Part shown: piece after piece, positions 8,869 through 12,262 of the stretch
Numbering within the stretch: position 1 is the stretch's first letter
Layout: each line of letters starts with the position of its first letter
Source of the DNA: CAZAPV01 sp964487195
Lineage (GTDB): Bacteria; Patescibacteriota; Patescibacteriia; SG8-24
Assembly (NCBI GenBank): GCA_964487195.1
Contig: CAZAPV010000028.1
Location: 1-12,262, forward strand
Length of the DNA: 12,262 bases
Direction: 5' to 3'
Translations under genes and position numbers: made by a program
The notes under the pieces: generated by a model
The model's database searches: none
What the model saw: the letters and a program-made list of their open reading frames with translations, nothing else
Told to the model about the DNA's origin: nothing

Positions 8869-9420
8869 GTGAAGCCGAAATCGGCCGGACTCATTCAGGT
8901 GTACACCGGCGACGGGAAGGGGAAGACGACCGCGGCGCTCGGCCTCGCGATCCGCGCGGTCGGGAATGGGATGCGCGTCGCGATCGTCTACTTCGACAAA
9001 GGGGGATCGCACTATTCGGAACGCGGCGTGCTCGCCGAACGGTTCGCGGGCGAGATCGATTTTTGGGCGACCGGACTTGATCGGATCGATCCGAAGACCG
9101 GCCGTTTCCGTTTCGGCGTCACGCCGGACGACAAAGCCGAAGCGGCAAAAGGGCTCTTGATAGTGCGAGATCTTTTGTCGAAAGGGGAGCACGATCTCGT
9201 CATTTTGGACGAGATTAATACCACGGTTTCGCTCGGGATGCTCAAGGAAGCGGCGGTGCTCGACGTGATTAAAAGAAAACGGTCGGAGACCGAATTGGTT
9301 CTCACCGGCAGAAACGTGCCGCAGTCGTTTCGCGACCTCGCGGATCTCGTGAGCGAGATGACGCTCGTCAAGCACTACTTCTACCACGGCGTCCCTGCGC
9401 GCGAGGGGCTTGATTTTTAG
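8869..9420 (+). CDS. cobO: Corrinoid adenosyltransferase (CobA/CobO/BtuR family)
   Basis: It transfers the adenosyl group of ATP to the cobalt of a corrinoid, making adenosylcobalamin or its precursor. The protein has a P-loop near the N-terminus, GDGKGKTTAA (residues 14-23), a Walker B-like VILDE with Asp114-Glu115 followed by the family-typical INTTVSLGML, and LVLTGRNVPQSFRDLADLVSEM near the end. All are hallmarks of PF02572, and 183 residues is the usual size. It begins with GTG 8869, seven bases after the nrdJ stop and without a Shine-Dalgarno, so translational coupling and one transcript are likely. Because nrdJ needs adenosylcobalamin, the pair looks like an enzyme-plus-cofactor operon. 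No other cobalamin genes are in the window, consistent with salvage of imported corrinoid, although that is inference. The promoter of the next gene starts inside its last codons. Confidence 0.95.
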   Translation: MKPKSAGLIQVYTGDGKGKTTAALGLAIRAVGNGMRVAIVYFDKGGSHYSERGVLAERFAGEIDFWATGLDRIDPKTGRFRFGVTPDDKAEAAKGLLIVRDLLSKGEHDLVILDEINTTVSLGMLKEAAVLDVIKRKRSETELVLTGRNVPQSFRDLADLVSEMTLVKHYFYHGVPAREGLDF

Positions 9421-9468
9421 TGCGGAATAGGGTAGGGTGACCCGAAGGTCTTTCAAACAAAAGGAGCG
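9410..9468 (+). promoter_or_regulatory. Promoter and Shine-Dalgarno leader of the small membrane protein gene
   Basis: TTGATT (9410-9415) and TAGGGT (9433-9438) are 17 bp apart; the -35 overlaps the end of the adenosyltransferase gene. Transcription would start near 9445. The leader holds AGGTCTTTCAAACAAAAGGA (9446-9465), with CTTT and AAAG able to pair, and the AAGGAG site (9461-9466) 6 nt before ATG 9473. Confidence 0.65.
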
Positions 9469-9472
9469 CGTC

Positions 9473-9706
9473 ATGCGCAGAAAATACATCAGGAATTTTT
9501 TCCGAGGATGTATCTGGGGATTCGACGCGGCGGCGGTCGTGGCGATGTGGCGTTACTGGGTCGTGCTGCATCGCATGACCTATATCCCGTTCTACCTTTC
9601 CCTGATTCCGATCGTTCTCGTTTTCGTCGGCGCATTCGTCGACGGCTGGAGGCCATGGAAAAAGGAGCCGCGTCCGCCCGCCGACTTCGGCGACTACCCG
9701 GATTGA
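9473..9706 (+). CDS. Small two-helix membrane protein, unknown function
   Basis: This 77-residue protein starts at ATG 9473, which has AAGGAG at ideal distance; an earlier in-frame ATG at 9437 lies before the predicted transcription start and is rejected. It begins with a basic MRRKYIRNFFR, then has two hydrophobic segments, about residues 12-32 (CIWGFDAAAVVAMWRYWVVL type, with four tryptophans or tyrosines nearby) and 36-58 (MTYIPFYLSLIPIVLVFVGAFVDGW). It ends in a short proline-rich acidic tail (KEPRPPADFGDYPD). With the positive N-terminus both ends are probably cytoplasmic, a hairpin topology. I recognise no family. It is a single-gene unit between its own promoter and a terminator that begins at the stop codon. 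A toxin-like or subunit role cannot be judged from sequence. Confidence 0.78.
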   Translation: MRRKYIRNFFRGCIWGFDAAAVVAMWRYWVVLHRMTYIPFYLSLIPIVLVFVGAFVDGWRPWKKEPRPPADFGDYPD

Positions 9707-9739
9707 TCCCCCGAAGCCTTGCGCGAAGGGGGATTTTCT
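9704..9739 (+). terminator. Rho-independent terminator fused to the stop codon of the small membrane protein gene
   Basis: TGA (9704-9706) runs into ATCCCCC (9706-9712), a 15-nt loop, GGGGGAT (9728-9734) and TTTTCT. The sequence is nearly the same as the minus-strand terminator at 3006-3040, including GCCT and TGCG/GCGCG in the loop and GCGAAGGGGGAT. Confidence 0.9.
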
Positions 9740-9744
9740 AAATC

Positions 9745-9770
9745 AAAAATCCCGACACGATGGTCGGGAT
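9745..9770 (-). terminator. Rho-independent terminator of the deoxyribonucleotidase gene
   Basis: On the minus strand ATCCCGAC, a 6-nt loop and GTCGGGAT are followed by a run of five T. It starts 5 nt after the TGA stop. Together with the terminator at 9704-9739 it separates two convergent genes. Confidence 0.9.
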
Positions 9771-9775
9771 GAAGG

Positions 9776-10318
9776 TCAGACGCAGAACAGCCGGCGCCAA
9801 TCGCCGCTCCACGAGACGCGGCGCTTGTTCGTCACGTCGCGGTTGTACGGCGCGTCGTAGATCACGTGCTCCCACGGCGGCGGGAGCAGGCCGGTGATTT
9901 TCGGCTTGTCGTCCACCAGGATGTCGCCGCGCACGAACGTCTTGTCGTCCGTGATGATCAGCTTTTTGAGCCACTCCTTGCCGAGATGCTCGTCCACCCA
10001 GTCGCATTTTTCCTGGACGCACCAGGGGCTGCCGGTGAGCGGGGCGGTGCACAGCACGACATGGTTGCCGGCGTCCGCCAGCGTCTGGAGCGCGCCGATC
10101 GCGCCGACGATCGGCGGCAAGTGCCGATAGAATCCGCGCTCTCTGTAGATCTCCTCCACCATGGAACGCCGTTCGTACGGATATTGATCCTGGATCTTGA
10201 ACGTGATCCGTTTCTCGAGCGGGACGAACGGCTCGTTGGGCCATCGTTTCCGCCATGTTTTCAGGAATGCGCCTTCGAAATCGGCGAGCACGCCGTCCAT
10301 GTCGACCAGAATGATCAT
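9776..10318 (-). CDS. 5'(3')-deoxyribonucleotidase, HAD superfamily (NT5C type)
   Basis: It removes phosphate from deoxynucleoside monophosphates, an activity that trims deoxynucleotide pools. The HAD motifs are in order: motif I Asp6-x-Asp8 in VDMDGVLADFE, motif II Thr91 in LCTAP, motif III Lys126 in TDDKTF, and motif IV Asp136-Asp137 in DILVDDKP. The DMDGVLADFE start and the small alpha-helical cap (residues about 16-75, with RGFYRHLPPI) are typical of PF06941 members, and 180 residues is the normal size. ATG 10318 is favoured because AAAGGAG lies 8 nt upstream and the protein begins directly with the first strand; longer frames start before the promoter. It is its own transcription unit. 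Being 0.4 kb from the nrdJ operon, it may balance deoxynucleotide supply, but other phosphomonoester substrates are possible. Confidence 0.9.
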   Translation of the reverse strand: MIILVDMDGVLADFEGAFLKTWRKRWPNEPFVPLEKRITFKIQDQYPYERRSMVEEIYRERGFYRHLPPIVGAIGALQTLADAGNHVVLCTAPLTGSPWCVQEKCDWVDEHLGKEWLKKLIITDDKTFVRGDILVDDKPKITGLLPPPWEHVIYDAPYNRDVTNKRRVSWSGDWRRLFCV

Positions 10319-10321
10319 CGT

Positions 10322-10342
10322 TCGCTCCTTTGCAAAGGACTG
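10322..10342 (-). promoter_or_regulatory. Palindromic 5' leader of the deoxyribonucleotidase gene
   Basis: TCCTTTGCAAAGGA (10326-10339) is a perfect 14-nt palindrome containing most of the AAAGGAG Shine-Dalgarno. The predicted transcription start is near 10341, so it would be at the 5' end of the mRNA. It matches the leader at 3851-3871 in 20 of 21 positions. Confidence 0.7.
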
Positions 10343-10347
10343 CCCAC

Positions 10348-10375
10348 AGTCTAGCGGGTGTCGCCGCGTTGTCAA
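10348..10375 (-). promoter_or_regulatory. Promoter of the deoxyribonucleotidase gene
   Basis: The minus strand has a consensus TTGACA (10370-10375), a 16-bp spacer and TAGACT (10348-10353). Confidence 0.75.
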
Positions 10376-10383
10376 CAAACATC

Positions 10384-10412
10384 TTGCCATTACAAAACGG
10401 ATTTGGCAGACT
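10384..10412 (+). promoter_or_regulatory. Probable promoter of the charged orphan gene
   Basis: TTGCCA (10384-10389) and CAGACT (10407-10412) are 17 bp apart. The -10 lacks its first T, so this is a weak call. Transcription from it would start near 10419, at the GGCTCTTT that begins the shared leader. Confidence 0.45.
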
Positions 10413-10440
10413 GACCTCGGCTCTTTCCCGAGGAGGAATC
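10413..10440 (+). promoter_or_regulatory. Leader hairpin overlapping the Shine-Dalgarno of the charged orphan gene
   Basis: CCTCGG (10415-10420) and CCGAGG (10428-10433) pair perfectly around CTCTTTC, and the right arm runs into the AGGAGG site (10431-10436). If transcription starts near 10419 the left arm would be mostly missing from the mRNA, so the hairpin may be a DNA feature only. Confidence 0.5.
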
Positions 10441-10794
10441 ATGGCCGATCAGAATCCCGAGAAGCGGCCGCCGGATTCGAAGCCGATCGAGCATCCGAAG
10501 GTGGACGTCCTCGCGGTGCCGAAATCGGATCCCAAAATCGACAACCGCGAGTACAGCAAGAAGGTGAGGGACTCGCTCAAAAAGGACGTCGAGAAGGCGC
10601 TCGAGGACAACAAGAGCGGCGGCCACCAGCGGCAGCTTGAAAGCGCGAGGGAGGCGGTCCGGAAAGCCGGGACGCAGATCGATCCGAACAAGATCGAGAA
10701 GGTCGTCGTCCGCGTCGGCGGCAAGGTCGACAAGACCAAGGTCGTCCAAACCCACGAGATGAAGCCCGGCGAGCAGCCGGTGCGGAAACAATGA
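10441..10794 (+). CDS. Highly charged hypothetical protein, 117 residues
   Basis: I do not recognise a family. ATG 10441 has an AGGAGG Shine-Dalgarno 4 nt upstream. The protein is hydrophilic throughout, with no membrane span or signal peptide. Residues 1-35 are proline- and lysine-rich (PEKRPPDSKPIEHP) and probably disordered. The middle (about 37-78) is Lys/Glu/Arg-rich and likely helical (REYSKKVRDSLKKDVEKALEDN). A short strand-like part follows (IEKVVVRVGGKVDKTKVVQ). There is no cysteine and no aromatic core apart from one tyrosine. It could be a nucleic-acid-associated or structural protein, but nothing in the sequence proves it. It is a single-gene unit, divergent from the nucleotidase, closed by a clear terminator at 10814-10837. 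Confidence 0.75.
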   Translation: MADQNPEKRPPDSKPIEHPKVDVLAVPKSDPKIDNREYSKKVRDSLKKDVEKALEDNKSGGHQRQLESAREAVRKAGTQIDPNKIEKVVVRVGGKVDKTKVVQTHEMKPGEQPVRKQ

Positions 10795-10813
10795 TCGCGA
10801 CGTTCGACGCTTT

Positions 10814-10837
10814 CGTCCGCCACGCGCGGACGTTTTT
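10814..10837 (+). terminator. Rho-independent terminator of the charged orphan gene
   Basis: CGTCCGC (10814-10820) and GCGGACG (10826-10832) form a 7-bp GC-rich stem with loop CACGC, followed by TTTTT. Confidence 0.92.
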
Positions 10838-10844
10838 ATTATCC

Positions 10845-10873
10845 TCGACGTCGCGGCGTTTTCTTGCTACGCT
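10845..10873 (+). promoter_or_regulatory. Promoter of the VKOR-dipZ operon
   Basis: TCGACG (10845-10850) and TACGCT (10868-10873) are 17 bp apart, with TGC before the -10 (extended type). Transcription should start near 10880, within a few bases of ATG 10883. Confidence 0.65.
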
Positions 10874-10882
10874 CCAGTCGTT

Positions 10883-11392
10883 ATGGAGACGCAACGGATG
10901 TCCCGCGCAGACAAAAGTATCGTCGTCCTCGCCGCATTCGGCACGGTGATCATGGCGTATCTCACGACCGTGCATTACAGCGCGGGCGGGAGCTCGTTTT
11001 GCAATTTCGGTCCTGGCCTTTCGTGCAACCTCGTGAACAAGAGCGTGTTCTCCGAGATCGCCGGCGTTCCGGTTTCCGTGCTCGGCCTCGTCTTTTTCGC
11101 GGGTGCGATCGCGCTCACGCTGCGTCGGGATCCGGCACGCCATCGGCTGCTCGCGCTCGCTGCGATTTTTTCCCTCGTGTTTTCGACGTATCTTTCGGGA
11201 CTCGAATATTTCTGGCTCGGCTCGGTCTGCCTGTTCTGCGAACTTTCCAAAGTATTGATCATCGCGATGCTCGTGATCTCCGTCTCGGAGGAACGGCGAG
11301 GCGGCAGGCGGTTCGGCGCGCGTCCGCTGATCGCCGCCGCGCTCCTCGGCGTCGCATTCACTGCCGCCGCGTTCCTGCTGCAGCGCGGCTAG
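10883..11392 (+). CDS. Vitamin K epoxide reductase (VKOR) family membrane protein
   Basis: Bacterial VKOR proteins reoxidise a thioredoxin-like oxidase by passing electrons to quinone, and so drive disulfide bond formation outside the cytoplasm. Visible hallmarks are the loop cysteines Cys40 and Cys48 in FCNFGPGLSCNLVNKS, the following SEIAGVPVSVLGLVFF, and the active-site Cys116-x-x-Cys119 in GSVCLFCELSK. About five hydrophobic segments (roughly 12-31, 63-80, 87-109, 120-136, 148-166) fit the fold. No thioredoxin domain is fused. The start is uncertain: ATG 10883 would be essentially leaderless given the promoter, whereas ATG 10898 (MSRADKS) has GGAG 9 nt upstream within the transcript. Four bases separate it from the CcdA/DipZ-like gene, so the two are one operon with related redox roles. 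Confidence 0.92.
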   Translation: METQRMSRADKSIVVLAAFGTVIMAYLTTVHYSAGGSSFCNFGPGLSCNLVNKSVFSEIAGVPVSVLGLVFFAGAIALTLRRDPARHRLLALAAIFSLVFSTYLSGLEYFWLGSVCLFCELSKVLIIAMLVISVSEERRGGRRFGARPLIAAALLGVAFTAAAFLLQRG

Positions 11393-11396
11393 CGCT

Positions 11397-12218
11397 ATGC
11401 CCGGGCTGTTCTTCCTCGCGCTCGCCGGCGGTTTCATCACCGTCCTTTCGCCGTGCGTACTGCCGGTGCTCCCGATCCTGCTCGGCATCGGCGGCGGCAA
11501 ATCGCCGCGCCGTCCGCTCATGATCATCGCGGGATTCGTCGCCAGTTTCAGTGCGCTCGGCGCCGCGTTCGCGACCGCGGGGACGCTGCTCGGGATCGGC
11601 AACGCGGCGTTCCGCCTCGTCGCGGTCGCGCTGCTCATCTTGTTCGGTGCCGCGCTCATCTTCGAAGGATTGTACGAACGCGCAGCCGCGCGATTCCAGG
11701 CGTTCCTCTCCCGCCTCGGCGCGCGGCTCTCCGGCGGCGCCGCGCTCAAGACCGACGCCGCGTCCGGATTCGTGCTCGGCGCGTCGCTCGCCATCGTCTG
11801 GACCCCGTGCGCCGGCCCGATCCTCGGCACGATCCTGACGCTCGCGAGCCGCACGATGGATTACGCGACGACCGTTTTACTGATGTTCGCGTACTCGCTC
11901 GGCGCGAGCGGTCCGATGCTCGCGATCGCGTATGGCGGCGGCGCGATTCGCCGATGGATCGCCGGACTCGGCGCATGGCAGCGCGTCTTCAACGTCGTGT
12001 TCGGCGTTCTCGTCATCGCGACCGCTATCCTGATCTTCACCGGCGAGGACGTCGCACTCGAGGCGCGGCTCCTCGATTTCGGCCGTTCATCCAACAACAC
12101 CGCGATCGCGCCCGTGCCGTCCACGCTCCCCGTGCTCGCCGACCGGATGCCGGAGTTCGCGAACGTCACCGCGTGGCTCAACTCCGAACCGCTCACGCCG
12201 GTGACGCTCAAAGGATAA
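11397..12218 (+). CDS. dipZ: DipZ/CcdA-type transmembrane thiol-redox protein, C-terminally cut by an in-frame TAA
   Basis: The first about 215 residues are a CcdA/DsbD-like membrane domain that moves electrons across the membrane through one cysteine pair, Cys20 in LSPCVLPVLP and Cys138 in WTPCAGPILG, with about six membrane segments. Residues about 216-273 are extracytoplasmic and end in PEFANVTAWLNSEPLTPVTLKG, which I recognise as the opening of the thioredoxin-like domain of DipZ proteins. In those fusions the sequence continues GKVVLVDFWTYSCINC. Here TAA (12216-12218) stands where that lysine codon is expected, and VVLVDFWTYSCINC follows in the same frame to the window end. So this is either a dipZ broken by one point mutation (AAA to TAA), a split gene, a readthrough case, or a sequencing error. 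No Shine-Dalgarno is seen at the start; coupling to VKOR is likely. Confidence 0.88.
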   Translation: MPGLFFLALAGGFITVLSPCVLPVLPILLGIGGGKSPRRPLMIIAGFVASFSALGAAFATAGTLLGIGNAAFRLVAVALLILFGAALIFEGLYERAAARFQAFLSRLGARLSGGAALKTDAASGFVLGASLAIVWTPCAGPILGTILTLASRTMDYATTVLLMFAYSLGASGPMLAIAYGGGAIRRWIAGLGAWQRVFNVVFGVLVIATAILIFTGEDVALEARLLDFGRSSNNTAIAPVPSTLPVLADRMPEFANVTAWLNSEPLTPVTLKG

Positions 12219-12221
12219 GTA

Positions 12222-12262
12222 GTGCTCGTCGATTTTTGGACCTACTCCTGCATCAACTGCAT
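12222..12262 (+). CDS. Thioredoxin-like domain fragment (DipZ C-terminal part), truncated by the window end
   Basis: Reading in the same frame as the upstream gene, the codons after its TAA give V-VLVDFWTYSCINC, the first core strand and active-site CxxC of a TlpA/DipZ-type thioredoxin domain. A GTG at 12222 could start a separate protein, but it would lack the beginning of the domain that is encoded before the stop, and no ribosome binding site is present. It is best read as the continuation of the disrupted dipZ. What follows is outside the window. Confidence 0.6.
   Translation, partial: MLVDFWTYSCINC

Noticed and set aside
11397..12262. Reassigned stop codon explaining the dipZ interruption
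   Set aside because: TAA ends cca, the exonuclease and other genes sensibly, and TAG and TGA are also used as stops; CPR code changes known to me involve UGA, not UAA.

Overview
This window is GC-rich bacterial DNA with short intergenic gaps and no RNA gene, insertion sequence, prophage or CRISPR array that I can see. The gene set fits a Patescibacteria/CPR (Parcubacteria-like) genome: a large B12-dependent ribonucleotide reductase with its own corrinoid adenosyltransferase, a VKOR plus DipZ-type disulfide module, a DUF5752-like protein, a DEDDy exonuclease, many small orphan proteins, and starts without Shine-Dalgarno sequences. That placement is an inference. TAA, TAG and TGA all end genes here, so there is no sign of a recoded stop.

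Layout. 1-1009 (-): trypsin-like lipoprotein, cut by the window edge in a proline-rich tail. 1135-2631 (+): CCA-adding enzyme, divergent from the protease and convergent with a small membrane-anchored protein (2633-2959, -). 3038-3847 and 3968-4366 (-): an acidic orphan and a small HEXXH protein, each with its own promoter and terminator. 4436-5564 (+): DUF5752-like protein, a 51-residue cysteine-rich mini-protein and a DEDDy exonuclease. 5565-5657: a dense control region with two NrdR-box palindromes and two inverted DnaA boxes. 5658-9420 (+): nrdJ and the corrinoid adenosyltransferase, an evident operon. 9473-10794: a two-helix membrane protein (+), a 5'(3')-deoxyribonucleotidase (-) and a charged orphan (+), each a single-gene unit. 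10883-12262 (+): VKOR, then a CcdA/DipZ-type protein whose frame is broken by TAA exactly where the thioredoxin domain should continue.

How the genes work together. NrdJ makes deoxynucleotides using adenosylcobalamin, the adenosyltransferase makes that cofactor, and the nearby nucleotidase can drain deoxynucleotide pools. The upstream sites suggest joint NrdR and DnaA control of the operon. VKOR and the DipZ-like protein form a second module for disulfide chemistry outside the cytoplasm.

The most notable pattern is two classes of transcription unit. Six single-gene units (starts at 1009, 3847, 4366, 9473, 10318, 10441) share a short 5' leader that begins near the predicted transcription start with a C/U-rich CUUU block and ends in a strong AAGGAG/GGAGG site; five of them also have a visible strong terminator. 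The other genes lack a clear Shine-Dalgarno sequence, and several have promoters only a few bases upstream of the start codon.
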